Of a stretch of 64,000 nt of DNA, positions 1 through 12,704 are shown in pieces. Positions within the stretch are counted from its first letter, which is position 1. Every line of letters starts with the position of its first letter. Made by a program: the position numbers and the translations under genes. The notes beneath the pieces were generated by a model. The model made no database searches. It was given only the letters and a program-made list of their open reading frames with translations, and was not told the DNA's origin. Origin of the DNA: Asterias rubens (Eukaryota; Echinodermata; Asteroidea; Forcipulatida; Asteriidae). The stretch spans positions 12,600,856 to 12,664,855 of the forward strand of contig NC_047081.1 in the NCBI RefSeq assembly GCF_902459465.1. Direction: 5' to 3'.

Positions 1-2855
1 GAAATGGCCCCTTCTGATTTCCTGTTGGCATTCTCTGGCTAAAAATAAAAATTTGTTTTGACGTGAGGTGTGCAGGTGTTGCCTTTAAGCTCAGAAAAAA
101 GTAGGAGTTCAGATTGTACTTAGAAGACTCTGTTTCACATTAAATGCAAATAATAGTTAACGGCTTGATGTTTTGATCCTATCAGAGTCTATTTCAAAGG
201 CTAAATCAAACCACAACAAACCCAGACAATTTACTGGTTTAGTAACAAAACAGACTTTTGTTTTAAAATCCACTGTCCTTTAAGATAAAATATTTAATAA
301 TGATTGACCCCAACCATCTTCATTCCTTCAATATCCTAAGAAAGTTTATGTTTCATTCGACTCTGTGGGACTGCACTAATCAATTTCAGTTTAGAAGAAC
401 TAAAAATACTACATGTAATGGTGGTGCCTTCTCTGTAGTAATCTTCAATAGTAAAGTGTTATTTATGGGATGTTCTACATGTATGTGTTTGGAAAAAATT
501 AGTGGCCAACTTGAAATTATTAGATTCTTAAAAAAAAAAAAAAAACGAACAATCAAAACAAGACACCTACATTAATGTGCAGCTCTTCACTCGCATCAAG
601 AAAAAGTTATCATGACAATCTTCCAGAGTTCAATTTCCCCTACTCCAGGTATTTTGTTGATAATTACACCACCTTGTAAAATTATACAAACAGTTGTGTA
701 TTCATTTTACAAAATGTTTTGGGTTGAACCACGAAACATACTAGATTGGGACTTATCTGAGCTATATGGCCCCATCTGAGCTACATTGTACATCTCCATG
801 AAGCATGTATGTTGGCGGTCTCCCTACACATGCCCTAGTTTGTCAACATGAATCTATAAATGTTTGAACCAATATTGACAGAATAGGGAGACTGCCAACA
901 TAAATGAATGTACATGCAGGGCGAGATAGCTCTTGGCATGCTTGATAGAGTGCTGGCCTGCAATCTAGATGTCACAGATTCAAGTCCTGCTCAGGTCAAT
1001 TTGTCTTGAATTGACTTCCCCAATCAGTTTCCCTTGTCTGAAGTAATATTTTATAAAAAGACTCGGGTCTTTAGCATTTACACTAACTATGTCAGCATTT
1101 TGGGACTCTAATTGTTCAGCTCTGGTGTTTTGGTATGGGGGTGGATGGAGTGAGGTTAGGCACTGGCCTTGGAGAGTTACCTAGGTTATAGTTCCCAGTG
1201 ACTAACTCTGGTATGGGTCCTGTTGATGCTGAGCTGATTCCTAGGGGGTCAAGTTGGGCAAGATGGTGTCCCCGAAGCTACAATTTCAAATCAAGTTAAA
1301 TAACATTAATTTATACAAGTAGTGTGTTCAGTTACTGCATTAGAGCCGAAGAACATCTTTTTAGTGAAGGGCTGCGATCAACAATACAAACTCATCCACA
1401 CAGTAGGTCTGTAGCCAGCCTCTGTCGTTTCCGGAGATTTTCATGGTAGAAAATGTTTGCCAGTGTATATATTCAACCTAATTTCTTCCTAATAGGATTA
1501 GGGTTCAGGCAATACCAACCAACAAATAAACATTTCATTCATTAATTACTGAAGACAATATTGTCGGGATCTAGAAAGTTGGTGTCCAAAACGTGGTATT
1601 CAATTTAAAACATGGGTTTGCAATATTCATGCATCCCCACCTTACACCTTCCCTCCATACTTAAAACACAAAATACAGAATTTGTAATATAATTCAATTG
1701 GCGTCAAACAGCATGTCTGCAATTTCCTTCATTCCACAATAGTCAGAAGGTGTATAATTTATCTTGATTGAATTTGATCAGTCCATGATGAATGTCTATA
1801 CTGTAGATTTAAAGGAAATGCCTTGAGTACATTGTACCTCTTGAATATAAAAACAAATGCTAAGTACATGTACTGTGAGTATTGTGTATTGTACAATGTA
1901 CATGTATACGTAGGGCTTGAGTGTCTGACAATGAACTGAGGAAGTTGTCACACAATCAGGAGGTTGTTTTCCTTCAAAGTGTTGGGAGCTCAAGGTCTGA
2001 CTTCTTTTAGAAAAGGCTGCTTTGAAGTACTGTACCGTGTCTGATGTACAATACAAAACAGTGAATGTTCTACTAAAAGTACTTCTTTTCAGAGCTTTAG
2101 CTTTCACATGAAATTTTCAGATTTGTTGAAAACAGCCAGTCCCATGAGCTGCTTGTATAAATCTGTGCAGTCCATTATGGTTTTAGCTCTAAGATACATG
2201 TACAGTAGGGGTGTGAGGATACCAAGGTATGGTCTGTAGTAAATACTTTGCAAGCAAACAAGTTGTGAATGTATTCTTTCATTATAAATGGATTAAACAA
2301 CTAATAGTTGTTAGTGCTTAACTACACTCACACAAATGTTATCAATATGAGGCTGGAGGTCGAAATAGTATGCTACCAAAAAGGGAACAAGAACGTTGCA
2401 AGTATAATATGTTCAACAATGTATCGCAAGGGAGGGTAACCAGACAGGGGAGACCATGATTTGGAAGAATTTGTACATGTACATTAACACATGGCTTCAT
2501 TTCTGGTTGGGACTTAAAGGGCCATTTCTAAGCCAAGTGGTTTCCCACATTAAAACAGTTGTTAACAGGGCCCACTTTCCTACAACTGCTACATGTAAGT
2601 GGCTGATTCTGTGCTAACTGTGTGATTTCCATTTCCTAAGGCTGCTATAAACCATAGTGGGAAAAGAGCACCCTTCCAGTGCTTTCTCTGAAAAGCTATG
2701 ATTTAGCAATGCAAATCAAAGGTAAACGGCTGTGAAATGCAAGCTCTAAAATCACAAGTCTGTGACCTGGGCAGACGCCACAGTTTAGAGGAGTGTGGAA
2801 TTCAAAGCATGGGTAAATAAACACTATTTATATCCACATCTTCAAGAAAACAGAC
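1..2855 (-). other. OGDH intron 2, open at the left edge of the window
   Basis: No coding exon was recognised here on either strand. The short open frames have no family resemblance and AT-rich codon use. The stretch holds a SINE-like block (884-1290) and many TACATGTA palindromes. It belongs to the second OGDH intron, which therefore exceeds 2.8 kb. Confidence 0.7.
884..1290 (+). mobile_element. tRNA-derived SINE, degenerate
   Basis: A leader GGGAGACTGCCAACA (886-900) precedes a tRNA-like head with an A-box-like segment (GATAGCTC...GATAGAGTGCTGG, about 926-956) and a B-box-like GATTCAAGTCC (977-987). The same leader and head recur near 25393 and, more diverged, 31130, which marks an interspersed family. 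A reversed copy of the leader (GGCGGTCTCCC) lies at about 808-826, forming an inverted pair with the one at 886. The right boundary is approximate. Confidence 0.55.
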
Positions 2856-5055
2856 CTGATAGGAACGGATGATAGTCTGGACAGACAAGTGATCTTCAAT
2901 AACTCTCCTATCCAAGGGTGCCCCCAAAGACCTCCCCGCTGGTGGAGTCATCGTCGTAGCAACGGCTTGTGTTGATGCGGGATACATGGTAGATACAGGA
3001 GGGGGTGGGGTGTAAGCTGTACCTGGGGCAGCACCATTTTGAGCGTTGCGGAAGAAAATGTCCCATGACTGCAAAAGAAAATTGCAAAAAGTTTGGTTAG
3101 TAATGCAATGTCTCTCTGAACTGGGTTACTATGACAGTTATGACTTCTGGAAATAATGGCTAAGTGGTCCTACTGGCTACTAGTTCATCTGGTTTTTCTG
3201 CTCACAGAAATTGGTATCTTGAAAAGGAATTTTAGGAGTTAATTTGTGTGGCCAAAAATCTCATAGGCTTAGCATGTACATGTACTGACTTAAATCAAGG
3301 GATGCGCCCCTCCAAAACCCTGTCACAAAGAATTTCAACACAGAACAAAAAAGCTACACGTACATGTATGTCATTTTGACGACAAAGGATGCCTTTATCA
3401 GTAGAATGCCTTTATCAGTTCACTGTGTACAATGCTTAGTAACATGCACAAAGATGCCAAATTCCTGTGAAATACGTTTGACGTACACACAGAATTCCCT
3501 GCTTCTGTAAGCGCCGATTCTGTGCTTAGGGTAAGCAGAGCAATGAAATTGGGCCCTGTAGAGGGCGCTATACTAGAAACATGTTGATAGTTTTTGTAGT
3601 AGTGGTTACTAATAACAAGTTAAAGTGACACATTACCTTGGATTGGTCAAGTTGGTCCATGAAAAACTTTTGGAACCGTTTTATAAAATTCATGGTTTGA
3701 AAGATGTTCAAAAAGTAGAAAATAATGTTCCACACAAATGTGCCTCTAAACATTGCGACTTACATGTAACACAGTCGTCATTTTGTGGAGTCATAAATTT
3801 GACTCCACAAAATGGCCGACTGTGTTAGTTCACCATTTATAAGGAAAACTGTGCAATTTCGAGGCATATTTGTGTGGATCGTTATATCATACTTTTAAAA
3901 CAACAAAACTGTTATAATTGCTTTCCATGGAACAACTTGCCCCATCCAAAGTAACGTGCCCCCTTATTCCAATGCCAAGTATCCAATGCCTACGTGTGGT
4001 ACTGAGGACATTCATAGAGTTGGAGGAAGAGTTCCTTCCTCCATGGGCCATCCACATTGGTGGCTATATTAGTCTATGCTCTTACCTTAGTCTATGGCTT
4101 GCTATGGCTTGCTTATATTGGCATATTGGTGTTGCCAAAGAGGTTGTTTATTTACTTCACTTCCTTAAATGCCATCATGTAAATGTATGATGAAGTGGAA
4201 ATGCAGCCATTATAGCTGTTAATTTAATACTGCCGACTCCTAATATACTACACGGTTTGTCGTGGAGAAACCTAGCACTTAGCAGCCAGTAGATACAACC
4301 AGGATTAAAATAAAAATAGATCAATCTTGGTTCACTCATTACTCATTCTCCGTCATGTCCGTAGTCTAGTCTAATGTGACAGTCAAAAGTGTTAAGAGTG
4401 TGCAGGTCCTACCACCACCAGGGTCACTTCTAAAAATAAAATGTGTTTGCACCCTAATATAAATATTAATAACAATAAAATTTCCAATTATAAATAAAAA
4501 ATATTTGTTTAGTTTGACTTATATGTAAAATTCTGGGTTCATACTTTTTTAATTAAAACGTTCTACTCTAGCTAGCAAGCAACTTGTCTAAAAACACACA
4601 ACATCCCCAACAATAGGACAACATTACAGGCAGAAAGTAGAGAAATACTTGACCAGGCAGTGCAGTGATTTATACTTCTTGAATGATTGATAAAATAGGT
4701 AAACTCAAGACTCAATCAATCAAACTAAATAAATTATACTAGGACCTATGTTATGTACACATAAACCACTCGGATGCAATTCTTAATCTTATTGAATGAA
4801 GATCACCTTATGCACAGATTTGGGATCTTCAAGCCATGATTGGTACATTTCTTCCACATAGTTCGAGCTACTGCCGCTCAGAAATGGCTCTGCAGCAACT
4901 GGAGCTGCATAGCCTCGCCGGGCTTGATGTCCATTTGGCGGGCACCCGGTAACTGCTGCACCGGGTGACCGTAACGTCCTGAGGTAGCGAGATGTGGGCC
5001 CCCGATGTCCAGCCTGGAGTTGACCAAACGTCAACAGCGTCTTAAAACGGTACAT
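2856..5055 (-). CDS. OGDH: 2-oxoglutarate dehydrogenase E1 (mitochondrial), N-terminal two exons, partial
   Basis: This is the start of the thiamine-diphosphate E1 subunit of the mitochondrial 2-oxoglutarate dehydrogenase complex (TCA cycle, oxidative decarboxylation of 2-oxoglutarate). Coding exon 1 is 5055-4807 (83 codons, donor GTGATC). Exon 2 is 3068-2856 (71 codons, acceptor TTTTGCAG, donor GTCTGT). Both junctions are phase 0. Residues 1-45 are rich in Arg and Thr with no acidic residues, as in a matrix targeting peptide. After them come [19 protein letters not shown] and, across the junction, [20 protein letters not shown], which is the signature N-terminal segment of animal OGDH. Exon 2 ends at IIRSYQ, where the vertebrate protein continues into the next exon. 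The catalytic ThDP domains are not in the window, and no further exon was found between 1 and 2855. OGDHL is the only close alternative. Confidence 0.95.
3767..3827. mobile_element. Near-perfect 61-bp hairpin element
   Basis: The left arm 3767-3793 (TAACACAGTCGTCATTTTGT...) pairs with the right arm 3800-3827 (...AAAATGGCCGACTGTGTTA) around a six-base loop, with one mismatch or bulge. The terminal motif GCCGACTGTGTTA recurs alone at 33281-33293, so this is probably a tiny foldback element or two abutting ends of a larger one. It sits in OGDH intron 1. Confidence 0.5.
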
Positions 5056-7053
5056 TGCGAGGGCTGCTTAGTCCGATTCGGCAACAAGCCGAGTATCTCG
5101 AGATTCTGTCTTATAAAGTGAAACACTTGTTGCTTTAGTGGCTCCAGTTTAACGCTGGAACACCTCTTTTTTTCCTAGAGTCTACCACCCCGAAATCGCG
5201 GCGATGGGCCTGCAGAAAAGCTGTTGTTGTTCGCGTTGGAATCCAACCACGCAGTGTAGAAACACCATCAACGCGCTGAAAACTTTACTGAACTTTCCTT
5301 CAAAAGGACAGCAGTGTTCTAGTGGTCAGTCACTGTGATGAAAATAATGGTAATGATGTGCAGGATTCTTTTAGGACACAAATACTTCTAAAATATAACT
5401 AAGATCCATGAATTGGGAGTACAAGAAAGGTTCAACAAACTCCACAAGGTTCTTCTTGGTGTAAATTCGGGCTGATCCGTCGTCGTGTGTGTGTGTGTGC
5501 ACACAGGCGGCCGGCCTCTGCGTGAAAAGGCTTCGTAGTAGAAAGTACCAAATCAATATCTTTACAATGATGCAATGCCGGCATTTCCTGCTTGCTTAAA
5601 ACTTATCCAGCACACAATTTCTACCACAGTTTGATTGATGTTGTCAGTAGAACTCTCTTCAATAATATATCCTTTTACTGGATACTGAATTCGGCAGACA
5701 GCTGGAAGAAGGCCGATGTGCCTTTGGTGGAATTTCCAAGTAGTTCATGTACAACAGCAACATGCGAATGTGTGTGTGTGTTAGAGCAATTATTATTGGG
5801 AAGTGATGTACATGTACATGTTCATTACATGTACTGTATGTACGATACGAAGGGAAGAGACCGATAAGATGTCGTAATGTATATGGAACGCAAAATGGGT
5901 AAAACAAAAATAGTTTGTTTACACACAGAGAAGTTGCAGATTTTTGAAGTCCACTCAAATAATTTCAATGCTCTTCTCTATCGTGCAAGCAAGCACACTT
6001 GAGTATATTATTTGGACCAATGAGTATTTTTTATTCGGGAAAAACATTCACAAGTACGAATAATAATTCACAAGAACAGATTGACATGAAACAGAGTCAC
6101 CTCCCTACAAAGTTGCCCCCTTACAGAGTCGCCACCTATAAATCACGTCCCCCTCCCCTGTTTGAGAAATCTTGGATCCGCCCCTCTAATGGATTTTGGT
6201 GTACAGAATATAGGTAATGATTTGAAAATAAGCATCACAGAGAAAACTATTGTAATCGGTAGTTTGGTACTCATCTCATAAAACTCATCTCATAGACAAT
6301 GTTTCTGTTGAAGCCACACACCTTCCACCTTCGAACAGCATTCGGAGCCCATTTGAAATCTGGACTCATTGGAATTGGAAATTCGAGGGTAAAATACATA
6401 ATATTTTGACAGTTTGGTGGAGGTTTTCTTCAATACTATTTTATTTTGGCGGGTCTTTTCTTTAATTTTATTTATTCATTAATTGTTCAATTAATTCAAT
6501 AAATTAATTACTTCCTTATGATATTTATTATTTATATTTTGTACATGTATACGGACATGGTCTTGTTTTAAATTATGAAAACGGACCCACCCCAGCCACA
6601 ATGATTTTTTCCCAAACGACATTACACTATTTGTTTTCAGTTTCCGTCAAAATTGGCTCTTTTCGTCATATTGAAATTATTAAAATCTTATACCAAATCA
6701 TTGCAAGGTCGTTTGGGAAAAAAATACCCCCCCCCCCCCCGGCTGGGTCCCAGTTCATAACATGCCGGTTCTATTTCAGCCCGTTTGGCAATCCATACTA
6801 AAAAAAAAATTCAAGGAATTTGCAATCCTTGTTGGATGGTTTGTTGCTCCATGCAGTTCTACGGTGAATGTTGTTAGTGAAATACATTGATTTAGAAGCA
6901 CTGAAAACTAAAAATGACAGGAGTGTCGAACAAAAGCACAATATTTTAAACTCATTTTTATTCTGAGGTTTGGCGTCCCATAATAAATCCTGTTGCCCCG
7001 CCTTCACTCTTTATGCCACAAGAGGTCGCCCTCACTATTGAGTAAAAAATAAA
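5056..7053. other. Intergenic region between divergent OGDH and CARF-like genes
   Basis: The first 250 bases are relatively GC-rich and probably hold the OGDH promoter and 5' UTR on the minus strand. The rest is AT-rich with no gene recognised. It contains TACATGTA clusters (5810-5835), a short TG run and a C14 tract at 6727-6740. The CARF-like gene starts 2.0 kb away on the opposite strand, too far to assume a shared bidirectional promoter. Confidence 0.5.
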
Positions 7054-9691
7054 ATGGCAACAATCAAGGAGAGGTTTGAGCAACTTGTTAGTGCATTTTT
7101 TGAGAATTTTACTTTCCAAAACGGGTTGTACAGGGGTCACGTTGACGACAAACAAAAGTTAAAGGAGTTTGAAGATAATTTATGCCAACTTGGGCTGAAA
7201 TTTTCAACGAGGACCTCAACTTACAGACAGGAAAAGGAGTGTCTTTCTGGTGAGTGAGTTCGAATTGGATTATTTTATGGAGGAGAGTGTCAACGGACGA
7301 ATGTAAAAACTTAAGTGTGGAACTGAAACTCAGAATGTCTGGTGGTACGGTGGTGGTGGGGGAAACCGGTTAGGTTCCCACATGGTTGTTTTTTCTGTTT
7401 TTATTGCACTTTGATAAAATTGACTCAATAACGTGCAGATGACAATGACAGTATAAATTATAATCGGGACCCGTAAAACTAATTATAGTATACCACAGCC
7501 ACAATTAAAATTACCACGGCCACGGCCCCACACGGCCACAGCCCACACCACCACAACCTGACAACAGTCAACAGTTCTCCATCATGCATGATGGCATGCC
7601 TTACACCACTGTAGTGCAACTGTCAATGTCATGACTGGCTGTGTCACTGTGTCTGTCACACTTGTCAGTGTCAATATTTTATATATTAAAATTATTAGTA
7701 TATTATTTTTAAATAATATGTATAATTTATATTTTTGTATTAAATTATTATGCCTACTTTTTACTAGTTTTTCTAGGGGTAGATCGTAGAGTATTAACTT
7801 TTAAAAAGTGCAAGTTAGTGGATAGTGCTTTCAGCTTGTGCCTGGTTGTGCTGAATCCCTGATGCCCCAAGCTAGGCCCACTTGCTTGTCATGCTTGCCC
7901 CTTGTGACCTTGTTCTGTTGAGTTGTAAATGTCTCGATAGCTCAACAAGATCATGGAATTGGATTTGGAGGCATGTGTTAACTTTCCACGAGATGCATGA
8001 AAAATGCTGTTTATCTTCCTTCAATTCAAGTACAGTTCCTATTAGAAGTTTGGGGACTCGAGTAATGGCATCATACTATAGTCAATTGGTTAATTGGTTG
8101 CACAACACTTTTTGAAAAGTATGATGAGGTTAGGGTTGTTTGTTATATATTTGGTGTGCACCTACCTGTCCTCGTTGCGATAACAACCCTCTCCGCAGTC
8201 GGGATCGGGAGGAGGGTTATGTTATCGCAACTAGCACCTACCGACCTACCAAGTATAGCTCTGCAGATTCTGAAGATTTTTTTTTGTTTCTTTCATTTGG
8301 GCTATTCTAACAACAATAAATCAATTACTTTTTAAAAATAACGTAACAAATGTTGTCCCCTTCTTTGTGCTTAAAAATTATAACAGTAAATGATTCCCTG
8401 TCCTTAAACTTTAGAAGAGGAAATACCAACGCAGCAAGTTGAAGGAGGATCCATAAATACTTCCATCAGCGTGAACAACTGTACTTTAGTACAAGGAAAA
8501 ACACAAGCCCCAAATGCTGGTAAATATGATTTAAACCACAATAGGGCGCTCTCACCACAGACCGCCATCATGGAAGTTTGCTCCCGTGTTAGCGGTTGTT
8601 AGAGACCTTATCGCAAATACTCTTTAAGCACGCTGTAGTAGTTGAATGAGGTGCATCATGCTGTTTTGAAGTTTGATCCCTAGCTAGACGAGCATGCACA
8701 TTCAACAGTTGGCGCTTGCACAGAGTGGGTATTTGTGAAAGGTCTAGTGTGATAGGCTGTTCGTGTTTGATAGCACCCTCTATTGGCGACTCTATCAGCA
8801 ATAAAAAAAAGCCACAGGAGTAGTGAGATAATTAACAACAGGAGCATTCTGAACCAAGACTAGGTATCATGAACAGATGAATACTTGGATGATTGGTCTG
8901 CATGCGTTGAGATCAAAGGGAAACATTCGGTAGTGGCTACCAACACAGTCGGTCTACCTCAGGGTTCTGTATTTGGACCCATTGGTTATACTATATACAC
9001 GTTACCTGTCTCAGATATTGCTAGACATCATAAGGTTTCATATCACACTTATGCAGATGATACACAGTTGTATTTTTCATTTGATCCTAAGCAACCAAAT
9101 AGCCTAGATACAGCATTGCAAACCCTTTCAGCGTGTGTTATGGATATAAGTAGTTGGATGGGAAAGAACAAACTTAAACTTAATGAGCAAAAGACAGAAT
9201 TTTTGGTAATTGGCTCTAAACACAACTTGCGCAACATGAACAATGTCATTTTTACATTTGGAACCACTCAGATTGCACCATCAACATCAATCAAGAACCT
9301 TGGTGTATATTTTGATTGCAATATGTCTATGTCTTACCAAATAAACCACCTTTGCAAGTCTGTTCGATTTCAGTTAAAAAAGGGGGTCACAGATACGGAA
9401 GTATGTATCTTCGCTCCAATGCAGATCCATTTCGCCTTACTTTTCCCATGACTCACAGTAAGGCGGGAGATCGAACATTCACTGTTTCAGCAGCTAAAGA
9501 GTGGAATGAACTTCCCTCCTATATTAAATCTGCTGAAACAGTGAATGTGTTTAAGAAGATTCTTAAAACCTACCTCTTTCCTAATTGATTTTGTTTTTTG
9601 TTTTTATTGTTGTTTGTTTGTATAATGTTTAATTTATTGCTCTTTGTAAACGCTGTGATATGGTTTTACCATGAATAGCGTACCTAAATGC

Positions 9692-9725
<34 letters not shown>

Positions 9726-11451
9726 AGGTTGTGTTGACACAGTTGGTGTTCACCAAGAATGGTATTCAATCACATTTCAAGTCATAAACCAGGTGCCAAA
9801 ATGTTTGTTAAACTAATTTGCAAACAAACACAACGACACACTGCAGGAGGGGTTGAATGGTAGGATAGTGTTACAATTAAAACTGTTGACTGATTTTGTT
9901 CAAAATATTGTTTTGTTCCAGAGCAACGGTTGCTCTTCCACCAAGAAAGAGGGATCTGTATACCTGACTGTGGAATACCCTTCAGTATCATCGGTACAAC
10001 CTCCAAACAATGTATATATGGGCCCCATTACTGGGCGCATGAGGTTTCAGGACATGCCAAGCAATCAGAGGTAGGCTTTGTTTGACTGGAAACATTGTGG
10101 AATGCTTTATATTCCACCAGATTTCAGTGAGATCATAAATCTGAAATGTATGTAAGATGATGTGGCTAATTCACTGGAGCTTGTTTTAAAATCCTACTCA
10201 CGACACCCATGGCCTTGATTAATTAATAGACTTGTATTGCTTGAGTAACGGGTACTTGCAAGAGAAGAAATGTTGATGTGAATATTTTGCAAACTGTACC
10301 CATTTGCTGCCAGTGCTGTGTATACTCCTTAGGAGTTGAGATGGTTTTTAGCAATCATGTCAATTATCAAATAATTAATGTAGCTGGCTTCCCAATACAT
10401 CTTTGCATGCCTTAAGCTTGACCATATTATATCAAACACAATTCAGCTCCAAGTACAGCAAGGATTGACTTGCCTCTCAAATAGTAGTTGACACTACTTT
10501 CCGGGCAGTAACTGCTTACTTTCTTGAAAGTTCATGAAGAGATATTATTTTGGTTCTGTCTATCAGTTTAAGTAAATTCGCTTTGTGTTTGTTGATGGAT
10601 ACCAACAGGGAGATGATGGGAGTGTTCGTAAACAGAGATGTCGTCTACCATCCAAGAAAAAAGGGTGTTCTTCATTTTTCAACGTGAAATGTGCAAGGTA
10701 TTACCCAGACTTTAAAGTTGACAACAGTTCCCATTATCTATCCAAGTGGAAGTTACGATGCGCACGTCACAAGGCACTCAACTCTCTGCGAGCTGCTCTA
10801 GAAGCCGGAAATCAAACCTTGAAATCATATGATAGGTTTTACATCGAAATATCAGATATCAGCCAACACAACCATGAGTTAAAACTGCCTGACCCTACTC
10901 GGAAAATTCACCCTGGTCTTATCTCTAAGATACAAAACCTAGTCGGAGAGGGCATTACTGAATTCCAAGAGGTCAAATGTCAACTAGCTGATTTTGTGAC
11001 CTCTGACATTCTGAACGGATGTGAGGCCCAGCCGCCAAAGTCCAACAGATCTTTCTTTCCCTCAGACCTAACGATTCGTAACCTCATACAGAGCGCCCTC
11101 GATCAGGAGGCTAAGCAGCGCGAATTGACTTTGCAAGACAACGGGGCTCAATGCCGACGAATCTTGGAGAAGCTGACGGAGACAACACATCAAATCAAGG
11201 ATCTAAAGACAATGCAGGGCTTTCTTGGATCTTTAGAACAGCTTTGGGCTGAAATGGAATCTAAAGTTCACCTAGACAGAGAGATGGTTAGTGTTGGTCA
11301 ATCCATTGAAGAAAGTATTGGGCATGTCATTCTAAGTTCTTTAGCATCAAAGCGACAGGCAGAGGAGATAACTTTGATTGATCTACCTTCGTCTAAAAGA
11401 CTAGACACAGAGTCAGTCAATGTTTACAATTTTTATTCTGATATGGGCTAA
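7054..11451 (+). CDS. CARF/ALS2CR8-type putative DNA-binding protein, four exons, 430 residues
   Basis: Exons 7054-7249, 8415-8519, 9922-10070 and 10609-11451 join in phase into 431 codons including stop. Donors are GTGAGT, GTAAAT and GTAGGC; the last acceptor is CCAACAG. Exon 1 starts MATIKERFEQLVSAFF, a compact N-terminal region. The central part reads GIPFSIIGTTSKQC, then KKGCSSFFNVKCARYYPDFKV and DISQHNHEL, with paired Cys and His residues suggesting metal or DNA binding. Further on, EGITEFQEVKCQLADFV and PPKSNRSFFPSDLTIRNLI match the pattern I know from the ALS2CR8 domain of calcium-responsive transcription factor. The C-terminal 120 residues are helical and heptad-like. A nuclear regulatory role is inferred from the family. 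A domesticated transposase-derived protein is the alternative. AATAAA follows the stop at 11455-11460. Confidence 0.65.
8158..8242. repeat. Hairpin flanked by 9-bp direct repeats
   Basis: GTTGCGATAACAACCCTC (8174-8191) is complementary to GAGGGTTATGTTATCGCAAC (8212-8231), with two extra bases. GCACCTACC occurs on each side, at 8158-8166 and 8234-8242, like a target-site duplication around a small foldback insertion in intron 1 of the CARF-like gene. Confidence 0.45.
8885..9724 (+). mobile_element. Non-LTR retrotransposon (CR1/Jockey-like LINE) 3' fragment, inactive
   Basis: An open frame from 8885 encodes the reverse transcriptase palm: LPQGSVFGPIGYTIYTLP, then the catalytic YADDTQLYFSF, then WMGKNKLKLNEQKTEFLV, the typical thumb approach of CR1/L2/Jockey-type elements. 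Near 9375 the frame shifts and the sequence jumps directly to the element's C terminus (GDRTFTVSAAKEWNELP, ending KKILKTYLFPN at 9588), so about 100-150 codons are missing. The 3' end is an (AAT)n tail at about 9693-9723. The upstream part is absent (5' truncation). The copy lies in intron 2 of the CARF-like gene in the same orientation and cannot be autonomous. Confidence 0.85.
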
Positions 11452-11454
11452 TTT

Positions 11455-11460
11455 AATAAA
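11455..11460 (+). terminator. Polyadenylation signal AATAAA of the CARF-like gene
   Basis: A canonical AATAAA lies three bases after the TAA stop. A very short 3' UTR is implied unless later signals are used. Confidence 0.5.
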
Positions 11461-12497
11461 ACGGTGTTTTTTAAATAGTTCTCGTTTTTAATAAGTCAAC
11501 TCAAAGACCTACATATTTCTGCAGTTTGTATTAAAACAAAATTGAGAGAAGTATCTGGCACAGGAAATATTTGTAATGTGATTCTTATGGCGCAGCTGAG
11601 AACTGAACAACATAGGAAATCAGCTGAATGTTGCCTGCCTGATATTATTGTGGTCTGGGCAGTTAATAGTTGGTCAGCATGAGTCGGGCATACTGTTCGA
11701 TTAGGAGTCCACAAGTTTGGAATTAACAAAAAGTCCTGTAAAAAAATCAGCTAAAAGAGGTTTTTAACAGAATGTTTTTGAAATAAACAAGTTGATTAAA
11801 TCACTCATTACAATGTTACTATTAACCATTCGTTCTTGAATACATAGTTTATTGACATCTTGATTAAGTATTAAAAGTTCTTTTCAAATATTATATGGAA
11901 AGATACAAACCTTTTTACTAGTGGAAGTACTTTAGTATTTACTAAAATATAAAAGTATAAATTCATGCCATACATTGTTCCTGCATTAGGCTTGAAATTT
12001 GTAAAAAATATAATGTATTTTTTCAAAAACTATTTTAATGGAAATTACAAAGCCCATGGGCACGTAAACAATTGCCTGCGTTACACAACAATACACATGT
12101 TACATCTGTGGAGTATCAGGGTCCACCATGATTCCTAGTCAAATGCTCCTAACACTCAATCTTGTTCTTGATATATTTATCAACATTTCAGTATTAAAAT
12201 TTCAAAAGCTACCTTTCAATCCTGTTATTTTTGTCCTCATCCATACTAGAAAGTTAATTAGTTACAGCTGTTAATACATGGTTAAAGGGAAGTTACATGT
12301 ATATATTTGGTAATTACTCCCGAAATCAATTACATATTTAAATAATACTTGGTAAAGAGCATTAGAGAGCTGTTGATAACTTTGCTAGAATCGACGTTTG
12401 AAGTGATAGACTTTGAGAGGGAATAATCCTCCACTAAAAAAAATGAATCTAAGAAACTACCAAAAAATACCCTCCCTTTGAACCTGAGCAAAAAGAA

Positions 12498-12704
12498 TTA
12501 ACCAGTCCTTCTGATTTGAGGTGTGCGATCGCACCCGCATGCCATAAAAGCTTACCCAGGAGTGCGAATAATCACACGCCTGATCCCTCTAAAATACACG
12601 CCTCGGCATTCAGTTTTGGCGTAACCAAAATCACACCCCTCGTGAAAATCCAGGTGTGTTTTTATCTACACGCCTGTGATTTTCAAATCAGAAGGACTGA
12701 TTAA
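12498..12704. mobile_element. TTAA-flanked MITE, family 2
   Basis: TTAA at 12498-12501 and again at 12701-12704 bracket terminal inverted repeats CCAGTCCTTCTGATTTGA and TCAAATCAGAAGGACTGA, which match except at one end base. The 207-bp unit has no coding capacity. Internally it repeats short motifs such as CACACGCCTG. A TTAA target duplication with short inverted ends fits piggyBac-type mobilisation. Confidence 0.7.

Noticed and set aside
2802-2855. Extension of OGDH exon 2 beyond SYQ (open to 2802).
   Set aside because: A GT donor follows CAG at 2856 and the extra residues do not match OGDH, so this is intron read-through.
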